DNA from: Acidobacteriota bacterium
Lineage (GTDB): Bacteria; Acidobacteriota; Blastocatellia; Pyrinomonadales; Pyrinomonadaceae
Length of the DNA stretch: 47,009 nt
Direction of reading: 5' to 3'
NCBI GenBank assembly: GCA_019239425.1
Contig: JAFAZX010000072.1
Location: 1-47,009, forward strand
A program made the position numbers and the translations under genes. Every line of letters begins with the position of its first letter. Position 1 is the first letter of the stretch. The notes below the pieces were generated by a model, which was given only the letters and a program-made list of their open reading frames with translations, ran no database searches and had not been told where the DNA came from. Positions 32,926 through 42,418 of the stretch are shown here, one piece after another.

Positions 32926-35900
32926 TTACCTCGCGGGCTCGCGCCGGAGCATGACGTAGACGGTCGGCGTGACGACGAGCGAGAGCAGGAGCGCGACGGC
33001 GAGGCCGCCGATGACGGCGATGGCGAGCGGCTGCAAAAGCTCCGCGCCCGCGCCGAGCGCGAGGGCGAGCGGCAGCATCCCGAGGATGGCCGCCAAGGAA
33101 GTCATCAAAACGGGCCGGAAGCGCCTGCGGCCGGAACGCAGCAGCGCCTCGCGCAACCGGTCGCCCGCCGCCAGGTGCTCCTCGACGGCGTCGAGCATCA
33201 GGATGCCGTTCTTCGCCACGATGCCGACGACCATGATCATGCCCATCAAGCTCACGACGTTCAGCGTCTCGCCCGTCAGGAAGAGCCCGAGCAGCACGCC
33301 GCCGAGCGCGAGCACCGCGCCCGCGACTATCGCCAAGGGGTGCGCGAACGAGCGGAACTCGATGAGCAGCGTGATGAAGACGAGCACGACCGCGAGGACG
33401 AGCGAGAGCAGCAGTTCCCGGAAGCTGGCCTGCTGCTCCTGATATAACCCGCCGTACTCGATTGTCATGCCGGGCGGGAACTTCACGTCCTTCGCGAGCC
33501 GCGCCTTGATCTCCGAGACGGCCGTGCCGAGGTCTTTGCCTTCGAGCCGCGCCGTGACCGGCACGTACTGCCTGAGCGACTCGCGGTCGACCTCGGTCTG
33601 CCCCTTGTCGTACGCGACCTCGGCCACCTGGTCGAGCCGGAAGAGCGCGCCCGCCGCCGAGCGCACCTGGAGCGAGCGCAGAGCTTCGAGCGACGTGCGC
33701 AGCCCGGCCGGGTAGATGACGCGGACGTTGACGAGCCGCCCCTGCTGCAGGATCGAAGACGAGGCGTCGCCCGACATCGCCGTCGTGACCGCGCTGGCGA
33801 CGTCGGCGGCCGTGACGCCGAACTGCGCGGCGCGCCGCGGGTCAACTCTGAAGGTGACGGCCGGGCCGCTGACGATGACGCCCGGGTTCGTGTCGACGAC
33901 GCCCGAGACCTTCTGGATCGCCTGCTCGACCTCCTCGGCCTTCGCGTCGAGCGCCTTCACGTCTTCGCTGAAGATCTTGATCTCAATCGGCTCGGGCGAA
34001 CTGACCAGGTCGCCGATGAGGTCGGAGAGGATGCCGACGAACTCTACCTGAAGCGACGGCTCCGACTTCTCTATCTCGCCGCGCAGGTCGCTCTCGACAT
34101 CTTCGGTCGAGCGCGAGCGGTCGCTTTTGAGCTTGACGAGGAAGTCGCCCGTGTTCGGCTCCGTGATGGAGAGGCCGAGCTGCAGCCCCGTGCGCCGCGA
34201 GTAGCTCTCGACCTCGGGCGTCTCCTTCAGCATCTCCTCGACGTGGCGGAGCATCCGGTCGGTCTCTTCGAGCGAGGAGCCGGGCGGCGCGATGTAGTCG
34301 AGGACGAACGCCCCCTCGTCGAACGAAGGCAGGAACTCCGAGCCGAGCCCCCGGTAGAGCAGGTAGGAGCCGGCCAGCACCGCCAGCATCATCAAGAGCA
34401 CGGCCCAGCGGTTATCGAGCGCGTGGCCCAGAACCCACTCGTAGCGGCGGATGACGGCGCGCAGGAACCGACCGCCTTGTTCTTCTTCTTCCTCTTCGTC
34501 TCTCGACGTGCCTTCCGACCTCTTGGCCTTCACGAACCTCTCCGCGAGCACGGGCGTGAAGAAGAGCGCGAGCACCAGCGACGTGAGCAGCGCGACGGCC
34601 ATCGTCAGGGCGAGCGAGCGGAAGAAGACGCCGGTGACTCCGGTCAGGAGCGTCAAGGGGAGGAAGACGACGACCGGCGTCACGGTCGAGCCGATGATGG
34701 GGACGGTGATCTCCGAGACGGCCGCCTCGACGGCCCTGCGCCGGCCCTGCCCGCGCGCGAGGTGCGTGTAGATGTTCTCGACGACGACGATGGCGTCGTC
34801 GATCACGAGCCCGATGGCCGCGGCCACGCCGCCGAGCGTCATCAGGTCGAACGAGAGGCCGACGAGCCACATCGCGAGGAAGGTGACGAGCACCGTGACG
34901 GGGATGACGAGGATGGCGACGAAGGTCGTCCCCCAGTTGCGCAGGAAGGCGTAGAGGATGACGACCGAGAGGAGGAGCCCGAGCAGGATGGCGTCGCGCA
35001 CCGACTTCATCGACTCGCGCACGAGCAGCGACTGGTCGTAGAAGGTCGAGACCTGCACGTCCTTCGGGAGCAGCGGCCGGACGGCTTTGAGTTCAGCGGT
35101 CAGCTCGTCGACCACGGTGACGGTGTTCGCGTCGGGCTGGCGGTCTACGTTGAGGAGCACCGCGGGCCGCCCGTCCGCCGTGACGATGGTGTACTGCGGC
35201 TCGACGCCCTGGCCGACGGTCGCCACGTCGCCGAGGTTCACGGGCGCGCCGTTGACGTGCGCGACGACGATGGCGTTCAGCTCGTCGAACGTGAGCGTCT
35301 GCCCGCTCACGAGCGCGAGCTCGAGCTGGTGGTTCTCTTCGATGAGTCCCGGGCTGGCGATGAGGTTAGAGTTCTTGACGGCGTCGACGACCTGTTGCAG
35401 CGAGACGCCGCGCGCGGCGAGCCGCTGCGGGTCGATGACGGCCTGGTACTCGCGCACCTGCCCGCCCGCGACGTTGACGGCCGCGACGCCCGCGAGCCGC
35501 GCGAGCCGCGGGCGCACGACGAGGTTGGCGACGTCGCGTAAGGAGGCCGGGTCGCGCGTCTCCGAAGTCAGGCTGTAGCCCGCGACGGGGAAGACGGCGA
35601 ATGTCAGGCGGTCGACGCGCCGTATCTCGGCGGGCGGCGGGAGCTGCGCCGTCAGTTGCGACAGGCGCGCCTGCACGAGCTGGAGCGACTGCCTGATGTC
35701 CACGCTCCAGTCGAAGAAGAGGTTGACCTCGCACGACCCGCGCGCCGTCACCGAGCGGATGCGCGTGATGCCGGGGATGCCGTTCATCGCCTCCTCGACG
35801 GGGCGCGTGACCGAGACGAGCGTCTGCTCGGCCGGCACGACGCCGTTGTCCAGCGTGATGACGATGCGCGGGAAGTCCGTCTGCGGGAAGATGGCGCTCG

Positions 35901-35997
35901 GCAGTTGCCACGCGGCGTAGAGCCCCGCGGCGCAGAGCAGCGCGACGAGGACGAGCACCGCGCGCTTCTGCTCCGAGATGAGTCGCGCGAGCGTCAC
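32926..35997 (-). CDS. RND efflux pump permease (HAE1/AcrB-like)
   Basis: A 1023-residue inner-membrane pump with the usual 12-helix, two-periplasmic-loop pattern. GLVIDDAIVVVENIYTHL in helix 4 carries the paired Asp of proton-coupled HAE1 pumps, so drug or lipid export is likelier than copper or other metal export. The GTG start overlaps the adaptor stop as GTGA (35994-35997). Together with the adaptor and TolC protein it would make a three-part pump. A run of acidic residues (RDEEEEEEQGG) is found in the central cytoplasmic loop. Confidence 0.95.
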   Translation of the reverse strand: MTLARLISEQKRAVLVLVALLCAAGLYAAWQLPSAIFPQTDFPRIVITLDNGVVPAEQTLVSVTRPVEEAMNGIPGITRIRSVTARGSCEVNLFFDWSVDIRQSLQLVQARLSQLTAQLPPPAEIRRVDRLTFAVFPVAGYSLTSETRDPASLRDVANLVVRPRLARLAGVAAVNVAGGQVREYQAVIDPQRLAARGVSLQQVVDAVKNSNLIASPGLIEENHQLELALVSGQTLTFDELNAIVVAHVNGAPVNLGDVATVGQGVEPQYTIVTADGRPAVLLNVDRQPDANTVTVVDELTAELKAVRPLLPKDVQVSTFYDQSLLVRESMKSVRDAILLGLLLSVVILYAFLRNWGTTFVAILVIPVTVLVTFLAMWLVGLSFDLMTLGGVAAAIGLVIDDAIVVVENIYTHLARGQGRRRAVEAAVSEITVPIIGSTVTPVVVFLPLTLLTGVTGVFFRSLALTMAVALLTSLVLALFFTPVLAERFVKAKRSEGTSRDEEEEEEQGGRFLRAVIRRYEWVLGHALDNRWAVLLMMLAVLAGSYLLYRGLGSEFLPSFDEGAFVLDYIAPPGSSLEETDRMLRHVEEMLKETPEVESYSRRTGLQLGLSITEPNTGDFLVKLKSDRSRSTEDVESDLRGEIEKSEPSLQVEFVGILSDLIGDLVSSPEPIEIKIFSEDVKALDAKAEEVEQAIQKVSGVVDTNPGVIVSGPAVTFRVDPRRAAQFGVTAADVASAVTTAMSGDASSSILQQGRLVNVRVIYPAGLRTSLEALRSLQVRSAAGALFRLDQVAEVAYDKGQTEVDRESLRQYVPVTARLEGKDLGTAVSEIKARLAKDVKFPPGMTIEYGGLYQEQQASFRELLLSLVLAVVLVFITLLIEFRSFAHPLAIVAGAVLALGGVLLGLFLTGETLNVVSLMGMIMVVGIVAKNGILMLDAVEEHLAAGDRLREALLRSGRRRFRPVLMTSLAAILGMLPLALALGAGAELLQPLAIAVIGGLAVALLLSLVVTPTVYVMLRREPAR

Positions 35998-37463
35998 TTC
36001 TCCCCGCCCTTCTCCTCGTCGGACTTCGTCTCGGTGCCCTTCTCCTCCTCTTCGTCCTTGCTCACCTCAACCTTCGTGCCGTCGGGCAGCGAGAAGTTGC
36101 CCTCGACGACGACCGTCTCGCCGCCCTGCAACCCCTCGGCGATCTCCGTCTTGTCGCCCGCGCGGATGCCGACCTTGACCTTCCTCTCGTGCGCGACCGA
36201 CGCGTCGTCCACGACCATCACGGTGCCTTCGTCCGCGTTCGACGCCTCGAGCGTGACGGCCGACGTGGGGACGACGACCGACTCCGACTTCGCGTTCGCG
36301 GCGACCGTGACCTCGGCCGCGCCGTTCACGCGCAGGCGCCCCGCGCCGTTGTCGAGCGTGACCCAGACCTCGACCGTGCGGCTGGCGGGGTCGACGGCGC
36401 GGCTGATGAGCGTGACCTGCCCCGTCATCTGCTCGCCGGGCAAGTCCGTCGGCCGGACGGTCGCCACGTCGCCCTGCTTCAACTGCGCCGCGACCGTGTC
36501 GGCGAAGGGCACCTTGACGATGACCTGCGTCGTGTCGGCGATGGTGACGAGCGTCGTGCCCGAGGCGATGTAGCTCCCCTCGTAGAGCGCCTGGTCGATG
36601 ACGACGCCCGAGATGGGCGCGCGCACCGTCGCGTATGCGAGCTGCGCGTCGAGCGCGCCGACATGCTGCTCGGCCTGGCCCACGCGCGCCGCGGCCTGCG
36701 CGCGCTCGTTCGGGTTGAGAGACCGCGTGCGGAGAGCGACGTTCGCCTCCGCGAGCCGCAGTTGATTCTCAGCGGTGGTCAGTTCGAGCTGCGAGGCTTC
36801 GAGGTCTTTCTTCGAGATGCCGCCCGCGTTGTAGAGCGCGAGGCGGCGCTCGTAGGTGCGGCGCGCGTTCTCCACGGCGGCGCGCGCGTCGCGCAGGGCC
36901 TTCTCGTCCTGCGCGGTGTTCTGCGGGATGGTGCCGGTCTCGACCGAGCGCGCGCTGGCGCGCGCCTCGTTCAAGGCGGCGGCGGCTTCGCCCCGCTGCG
37001 CGCGCAGGTCGTTGGCTTCGAGCAGCGCGATGACTTCGCCCGCGCGCACCGTCCGGTTCTTCCAGAGCGGCATCTGCCTGATCTGCCCGCTGACCTTCGG
37101 CGAGACCTGCGCCGTGTCGCGCGGGAAGACGGTGCCGAGCGCCGTGACCTCCGAGGCGATGGGCGCACGTTCGGCCTTCGCGACCTTCACGCTGACGACC
37201 GCGGCCTCCTTCTTCTCCTCCTCCGCCGCGCCGCCTCCGCGCGAGCGGATGATGAGCGCGACGACCACGACGGCGATGACCGCGACCGTCGCCACGGCGA
37301 TGACGACGGCGCGTCGCCTGCGCTCGGCTTCGATCCGCTCCGCTTCGTGCGCGGCCTCGGCGCGCCCGCGTGGCGCCGGCCCGGCGGCGTTCAGCTCGTC
37401 CGCCGCGCGCTCGTCGGGCGTCCGGTCGTCTTCCAAGTCCGGCCTGTCTCGCTCGTCATTCAT
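35994..37463 (-). CDS. RND periplasmic adaptor (HlyD/MFP family)
   Basis: A 489-residue adaptor. A 50-residue Arg/Glu-rich cytoplasmic part precedes one transmembrane helix (about 52-72). Then come the lipoyl, coiled-coil hairpin (about 140-260) and barrel parts (VRAPISGVVIDQALYEGSYIASGTTLV, VPFADTVAAQL). The C-terminus is a charged low-complexity tail (KDEEEEKGTETKSDEEKGG). The long N-terminal extension and the charged tail are unusual in the family. Overlaps with both neighbours (ATGA and GTGA) show tight coupling. Confidence 0.93.
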   Translation of the reverse strand: MNDERDRPDLEDDRTPDERAADELNAAGPAPRGRAEAAHEAERIEAERRRRAVVIAVATVAVIAVVVVALIIRSRGGGAAEEEKKEAAVVSVKVAKAERAPIASEVTALGTVFPRDTAQVSPKVSGQIRQMPLWKNRTVRAGEVIALLEANDLRAQRGEAAAALNEARASARSVETGTIPQNTAQDEKALRDARAAVENARRTYERRLALYNAGGISKKDLEASQLELTTAENQLRLAEANVALRTRSLNPNERAQAAARVGQAEQHVGALDAQLAYATVRAPISGVVIDQALYEGSYIASGTTLVTIADTTQVIVKVPFADTVAAQLKQGDVATVRPTDLPGEQMTGQVTLISRAVDPASRTVEVWVTLDNGAGRLRVNGAAEVTVAANAKSESVVVPTSAVTLEASNADEGTVMVVDDASVAHERKVKVGIRAGDKTEIAEGLQGGETVVVEGNFSLPDGTKVEVSKDEEEEKGTETKSDEEKGGEK

Positions 37464-38863
37464 TGCCCTGCCGCCTGTCGCAGGCGCGCGAGCGCCAGCT
37501 GGTAATCGGCCAGCGCCTGGACGTACGCGAGCCTCTGCGCGGCGAGCGTCGTCTGCGCGTCCGTCACTTCCACGACCTGCGCCTCGCCCGCGCGGTAGCG
37601 CGCGACGGAGGTGCTCAGGTTACTCTCGGCGAGCCTGACGCCCTCCGCGGCCAGGCGGACGCGGGCCGCCGCCGAGAGCGCTTGCGTGCGCGAGGCGGTG
37701 AACTCCTGCGCGAAGCCGCGCTCGGCCTGCGCGCGCTCGTTCTGCGCGAGCTGCAAGCGCACGCGCGCCTGCCGCTCGCGGCTCCTGGCCGCGCCCCAGT
37801 CGAAGACCGGGAGCGAGAGGCTGACGGCGGCCGAAGTGCCCACGTGCTCCCTCAGGCGCGGCGGCCTGAGCGAGTCCGTGTCGAAGCCGCCGTTCAGAAC
37901 GTACGAGAGCTGGGGGCGCCGGTCTGCGCGCGCGACGTTGACGTCCTGCTCGGCGGCGCGCGCCTCGGCCTCGAACTGCGCGAACTCGGGGCGGCGCTTG
38001 ACGGTCTCGGCGGTGAAGCGCTCGACCTCGCCCGGCGCCGGGGTGAGCGTCGAGAGGTCGGCCGACGCAATCGCGCGCGCCTGTTCGTAGCCGACGAAGA
38101 CGCGCAGGGCCGCGGCGGCCACCTCTTCGGCGGCGCGCGCCTGTTCGAGCTCGCCCTCGCGCTGGTTGGTCTGCAACTGCGCGCGCGTCAGGTCAACGTT
38201 CGCGACCTCGCCGCCGCTCAACAACAGCGAAGTGACGTGTTCGAACTCGCGCGCCGCCGCGAGGTTCTGCTCGGCCGCGCGGCGCTGCGCGGAGGCGAGC
38301 GCGAGCCCGTAGTAGGCCTCGACCGTCGCCTGCCGTAACGTGCGGCGCGCGACCTCCGTGCCGGCGCGCGCGGCGTCGAGGAGCGCGCGGTTGCGCGCGA
38401 GCGTGGCGCGCAGGCGGCCCGAGAGGTCTAAGTCCCCCGTGACGCTCAGGAGCGCCTGGTACTCGCTGATGGCGTTGTTGGCGATGTAGCTCTGCACGCG
38501 GGGCTCGCCGGGCGCGAGGCCGAACGAGGGCGAGGTGTAGATGTAGTCGAGCGGGGCCGTCACCTTCGGCAGGAAGGCCGCGCGCGCCTGACGCACGTCC
38601 TCCTCCGCGACGCGCTCGTTCAACTCGGCCTGCCGCAGCCCCGAGACCTGCGCGTTGGCGAGCCGGAGGACTTCGTCGAGTGCGAGTTGTCCCGGCGGCT
38701 GCGAGGGCGTCTGCACCGCCTGCGGCGTCTGCGCGGGCGCGGGCGTTTGCGGCGTCGTCGCGGCGGGACTCTGCGGCGTCTGGCCGGACTGGCGGCCGTG
38801 CGCCGCGCCCGCCAGCGCCACACACACCGCGACTACAGAGATGAGATGCAGCCCCCCCGCCAT
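37460..38863 (-). CDS. TolC-family outer-membrane efflux protein
   Basis: A 467-residue outer-membrane factor with a signal peptide (about 1-24), a Pro/Gln/Thr-rich linker (QTPQSPAATTPQTPAPAQTP) and the two repeated coiled-coil/beta sections of TolC, ending LADYQLALARLRQAAG. The ATG at 38863 is chosen; a TTG at 38875 would add four residues. It ends in an ATGA overlap with the adaptor and begins 68 bases past the histidine kinase stop. Confidence 0.93.
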   Translation of the reverse strand: MAGGLHLISVVAVCVALAGAAHGRQSGQTPQSPAATTPQTPAPAQTPQAVQTPSQPPGQLALDEVLRLANAQVSGLRQAELNERVAEEDVRQARAAFLPKVTAPLDYIYTSPSFGLAPGEPRVQSYIANNAISEYQALLSVTGDLDLSGRLRATLARNRALLDAARAGTEVARRTLRQATVEAYYGLALASAQRRAAEQNLAAAREFEHVTSLLLSGGEVANVDLTRAQLQTNQREGELEQARAAEEVAAAALRVFVGYEQARAIASADLSTLTPAPGEVERFTAETVKRRPEFAQFEAEARAAEQDVNVARADRRPQLSYVLNGGFDTDSLRPPRLREHVGTSAAVSLSLPVFDWGAARSRERQARVRLQLAQNERAQAERGFAQEFTASRTQALSAAARVRLAAEGVRLAESNLSTSVARYRAGEAQVVEVTDAQTTLAAQRLAYVQALADYQLALARLRQAAGQ

Positions 38864-38931
38864 GACTCCGGTCAAGACTCTGCCTGTTTCTTGTGGTGAG
38901 GGATTTTAACTTTCCGAAGATGACAGGATGA

Positions 38932-40389
38932 TTAAGCGCCGGCCGTCGCGCCCGACGCGGGGAGCGTGATGAGGAAGGTGCTGCCGCTTTTGTCGGAGCG
39001 TTCGAGCGCGACGCGCCCGCCGTGCGCCTCGGCGATCCAGGAGGCGATGGAGAGTCCGAGCCCGGCGCCGCCGCCCGCGCCGCCGCCGCGCGAGCGCGCC
39101 CTGTCGGCGCGGTAGAAGCGTTCGAAGATGTGCGCGCGCGCCTCCGCGGGGACGCCCGCGCCCGTGTCGGCGATGCGCACCGCGTACAGGCCGCCCTCGC
39201 GCGCGAGTTCGACGCGCACCTCGCCGCCCGCGGGGGTGTACTTGATGGCGTTGTCGAGCAGGTTCAGGAGCATGCGCCTGACGAGCGCCTCGTCGCCGCG
39301 CATCTGAATCTCGCCGCCGGCCTCCTCGTGCCTGACGACGACGCCGCGCCGCGCCGCGAGCGAGCGGACGGCGCGCACGCACTCGGCCGCCGCCTCGTCG
39401 AGGTAGAAGTTGACGGGGGCGAGTTCGTACTGGCCCGCGTCGGCGCGCGCGAGCGTGAAGAGGTCTTCGACGATGCGCGTCAGCCGCCGCCCCTCGTCGT
39501 GCAGGATCGCCAGCGACTCGCGGTACTCCTCGGGCGCGCGCGCCTCCTTCGAGAGCGCGACCTCGGACTCGCCGCACACGATGGCGACGGGCGTGCGCAG
39601 CTCGTGCGAGGCGTCGGCCATGAAGCGGCGCTGCTGCTCGAACGACACGTCGAGGCGCGCGAGCAGCTCGTTGAACTTCAGAGCGAGGCGGCCCAACTCG
39701 CTCCGCCCGTTGCCGACGGGCAGGCGGGAGCCCAGGCTCTCCGCGTCGATGCGTTCGGCGCGCGCGCCCATCTCGACGACGGGCGCGAGGCTCTTGCGCG
39801 CGAGGAAGTAGCCGCCGAGGCTCGCCAGCAGCAGCGCCAGCGGGACTGCGACGTAGAAGGCGCGGCGCACGCGCGCGAGCTCCTCCTCCTGCGCGCGCCG
39901 CGACTGCGCGACGGCGACGAAGAAATTCCTCCCGCGAATCGAAGTGCGCTCGACGTAAGCGCGGGCGCTGCTCGCCCCGAAGTCTGCCGTCGTGTAAGCG
40001 CGGCCGGACGCGCGGGCCGCCTCGACGAAGCCGGCGAGGCTTCGCGCAAGTTCCGAATCGTCAGGCCAACCGTCGCGGCCGCGCCCACCGGCGGGGGCGT
40101 CCGACGAAGCGACCACGCGCCCCCGCTCGTCGAAGACGAAGGCCTGCCTGTCCGCGAACTGGAAGTCGCGCGCGACCTCACGCGCGGCGTTGTCGCCCGT
40201 CTGGTCTTCTTCGAACTCGGCCGCGAGGTTCAGGGCGAGGAAGCGCGCGTCGTCGGCGAGCAACTGGTCGTTGCGCTGGCGCGCGGCGCGCGCGAGGTAC
40301 GCGTAGGAGGCCGCGGCGAAGGCGACGAGGACGAGCGCGAGGACGCCCGTGTACCAGAAGGTCAGGCGCGAGCGCATCGAGTCAAACAC
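38932..40389 (-). CDS. Sensor histidine kinase (CusS-like)
   Basis: A 485-residue membrane sensor. It has a first helix (about 14-38), a periplasmic sensor part, a second helix (about 183-203), HAMP, the phospho-acceptor box FMADASHELRTPV, and an ATPase part with NLLDNAIKYTP, DTGAGV and a Gly-rich G-loop. It should phosphorylate the response regulator encoded just upstream. Proposed start GTG at 40389 with GGGGG upstream gives an 8-base overlap; the ATG at 40377 and GTG at 40404 are alternatives. It probably controls the efflux genes below. Confidence 0.92.
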   Translation of the reverse strand: MFDSMRSRLTFWYTGVLALVLVAFAAASYAYLARAARQRNDQLLADDARFLALNLAAEFEEDQTGDNAAREVARDFQFADRQAFVFDERGRVVASSDAPAGGRGRDGWPDDSELARSLAGFVEAARASGRAYTTADFGASSARAYVERTSIRGRNFFVAVAQSRRAQEEELARVRRAFYVAVPLALLLASLGGYFLARKSLAPVVEMGARAERIDAESLGSRLPVGNGRSELGRLALKFNELLARLDVSFEQQRRFMADASHELRTPVAIVCGESEVALSKEARAPEEYRESLAILHDEGRRLTRIVEDLFTLARADAGQYELAPVNFYLDEAAAECVRAVRSLAARRGVVVRHEEAGGEIQMRGDEALVRRMLLNLLDNAIKYTPAGGEVRVELAREGGLYAVRIADTGAGVPAEARAHIFERFYRADRARSRGGGAGGGAGLGLSIASWIAEAHGGRVALERSDKSGSTFLITLPASGATAGA

Positions 40390-41098
40390 GGCCGCCCCCC
40401 TCACCAGCGCCGCCCACGCGTAAGTCTTCCGGAGCCGCGAGCATGTAACCTTCGCCGCGCCGCGTGTGGATGAGCGGGACGGCGCAGCCGTCGTCGACCT
40501 TCCGGCGCAGGCGGTTGATGTTCACGTCGATGAGGTTCGAGAGCGGGTCGAAGTTCTCGTCCCAGACGTGCTCGGCGATCTCGGCGCGCGTCAGCACCCG
40601 GCCGCGCTCGCGCGCGAGGTATTCGAGCAGCGCGTACTCCTTCGCGGTCAGCTCGACGGCGCGGCCCGCGCGTGTCACCGCGTGGGCGCGCGTGTCGATG
40701 CGCAGGTCGGAGACCGAGATGAGCGCGGGGCGCACCACGCGCCCACGCCGCAGCAGCGCGCGCAGGCGCGCGAGCAGCTCGGCCACCGCGAAGGGCTTGG
40801 TCAGGTAGTCGTCGGCGCCAGAGTCCAGCCCCTTGACGCGGTCGGGCACGGCGTCGCGCGCGGTCAGCATGAGGACGGGCACGTCCGAGCCCTTCGAGCG
40901 CAGCTCGCGGCAGACCTCGAAGCCGTCGCGCGCGGGGATCAACACGTCGAGGATGACGGCGTCGTAGTCGCTGACCGAGGCCTTGTAGAGCGCGTCTTCG
41001 CCGTCGGCCGCCACGTCCACCGCGTACGCCTGCTCGCGCAGGGCGCGCGAGACGAAGCGTGCGATGCGCGCGTCGTCCTCGACGAGAAGTATCCTCAT
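40382..41098 (-). CDS. OmpR/PhoB-type response regulator
   Basis: A 238-residue regulator. The receiver carries LLVEDD (acidic pocket), Asp51 (ILDVLIPARDG) and Lys in LTKPF. The winged helix ends with NLIDVNINRLRRKVDD and THTRRGEGY-like IHTRRGEGYML. It is like CusR/heavy-metal-type regulators. The ATG at 41098 overlaps the esterase stop as ATGA. It probably regulates this operon, including the pump. Confidence 0.94.
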   Translation of the reverse strand: MRILLVEDDARIARFVSRALREQAYAVDVAADGEDALYKASVSDYDAVILDVLIPARDGFEVCRELRSKGSDVPVLMLTARDAVPDRVKGLDSGADDYLTKPFAVAELLARLRALLRRGRVVRPALISVSDLRIDTRAHAVTRAGRAVELTAKEYALLEYLARERGRVLTRAEIAEHVWDENFDPLSNLIDVNINRLRRKVDDGCAVPLIHTRRGEGYMLAAPEDLRVGGAGEGGGRV

Positions 41099-41766
41099 GT
41101 AAGTCCCGCGTCGAGGGCCGCGGAGAGCCACCCCGTCACGTCCCGCAGGCTCTCCATACTCACCTCGTGCCCCATCGGATACTCGCGGTAGGTGAGCTTG
41201 ACCGGGAGGGTCTTCAGGTGGTCGCGGGCCGCGCGCCCGTTCTCGATGGGGAGCACGGGGTCGTAAAGGCCGTGCGTGACGAGAACCGGCTTGCCCTCCA
41301 AAGCCTCCCTGTCGGGTTCGCCCTCCAGCACGTCCGCCGCCAGCCGCCCGCTCATCGCGACCACGCCCGCCAGCTTCTCGGGGCGCGTGAGCAGAAGGGC
41401 CAGACTCATCATCGCCCCCTGGCTGAAGCCCGCTAGGTAGACGCGCCCGGCGTCGGCCCCGTAGGTCTCGACCAGACCTTCGACGAAGCCCGGCAGCATC
41501 GAGAGACTCCGCTTCGCCTGCCCGATGTCGGCCGACATCCCTCTTGGCGTGAAGTCGATGCGGAACCAGCCGTAGCCCCCGTAGTCGAGCGCGACGGGCG
41601 CGCGCGCGCTCACGACCAGAAACCTCTTATCCAGGTACGGGGCGAGGGCGAAGAGGTCTTCCTCGTTGCTGCCCACCCCGTGCAGGAGCAGGAGCAGCGG
41701 CGGCGTCTGCCCCGCCTCGACCGGCTCCCTGACCAAGTGTTTTAAGGCGAGTCTACTTTCGCTCAC
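41095..41766 (-). CDS. Phospholipase/carboxylesterase (PF02230-type)
   Basis: A 223-residue soluble alpha/beta hydrolase: LLLLLHGVGSNEEDLF, the nucleophile elbow GFSQGA, acid GLYDPVLP and base MGHEVS. Start is a GTG at 41766. It opens a tight operon with the two-component pair and the efflux genes. A link to the pump, for example handling an ester compound before export or sensing, is only inference. Confidence 0.9.
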   Translation of the reverse strand: MSESRLALKHLVREPVEAGQTPPLLLLLHGVGSNEEDLFALAPYLDKRFLVVSARAPVALDYGGYGWFRIDFTPRGMSADIGQAKRSLSMLPGFVEGLVETYGADAGRVYLAGFSQGAMMSLALLLTRPEKLAGVVAMSGRLAADVLEGEPDREALEGKPVLVTHGLYDPVLPIENGRAARDHLKTLPVKLTYREYPMGHEVSMESLRDVTGWLSAALDAGLT

Positions 41767-41881
41767 GGCGTCCGCGCGTCCTTCCCCTTCGAAGATTCCA
41801 GAGCCGTCGCCGCCGACCTTTCGGTCTTCGCTCCGGCCGGGTGAGTTTGACAGGGTATTATATTAACGAGGAGGGAGCGGG

Positions 41882-42373
41882 ATGGCGACTAAGCAGGGCT
41901 GGCAGGGGCGCGTCTTCGAGGACTTCGAGGTGGGCGACATCTACGAGCACCCGCTCGGGCGCACCGTCACGCAGGCCGACAACATCTGGTTCACGCTGCT
42001 GACGGTCAACACCAACCCCATACACTTCGACGCGGCCTACGCCGCCCGCACCGAGTTCAAGCGGCCGCTCGTGGACTCGACCTTCACCCTCGCGCTCGTC
42101 ACCGGCCTCTCGGTCTCCGACGTGTCCATGAACGCCGTCAACCTCGGCTGGGACGAAGTTAAGCTCCCGGCGCCGGTCTTCGAGGGCGACACGCTCTACG
42201 CGCGCAGCGAAGTCCTGGAGGCGAGGCCCTCGCGCTCTCGGCCCGCGATGGGCATCGTGAAGCTGCGGACGACCGGCTTCAACCAGGACGGCGTGACGGT
42301 CATCGAATTTCAACGCGCGATCCTGGTCTACCGGCGCGGCCACACGCCAGAACGGTTCCGGCCGACTACCTGA
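41882..42373 (+). CDS. MaoC-like acyl-CoA dehydratase
   Basis: A 163-residue hot-dog-fold protein. GRVFEDFEVGDIYEHPLGRTVTQADN and NTNPIHFDAAYA show the MaoC/(R)-hydratase type. In usual (R)-hydratases the catalytic block reads SGDxNPIH; here the Asp is Asn (VNTNPIH), as in mesaconyl/methylmalyl-CoA-type dehydratases. Its CoA substrate is unknown. GGAGG precedes the ATG at 41882, and TATTAT at 41856 may be a -10. It is divergent from the esterase gene. Confidence 0.88.
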   Translation: MATKQGWQGRVFEDFEVGDIYEHPLGRTVTQADNIWFTLLTVNTNPIHFDAAYAARTEFKRPLVDSTFTLALVTGLSVSDVSMNAVNLGWDEVKLPAPVFEGDTLYARSEVLEARPSRSRPAMGIVKLRTTGFNQDGVTVIEFQRAILVYRRGHTPERFRPTT

Positions 42374-42418
42374 CTCGCGCGGGATTGAAGAAGGCTCCCT
42401 TCATAAGAAGGGGAGCGT

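Noticed and set aside
32926..35997. Naming the pump CusA/CzcA because of the CusRS-like regulators
   Set aside because: Helix 4 (GLVIDDAIVVVEN) fits the drug-type HAE1 group, and no methionine relay can be seen by eye.
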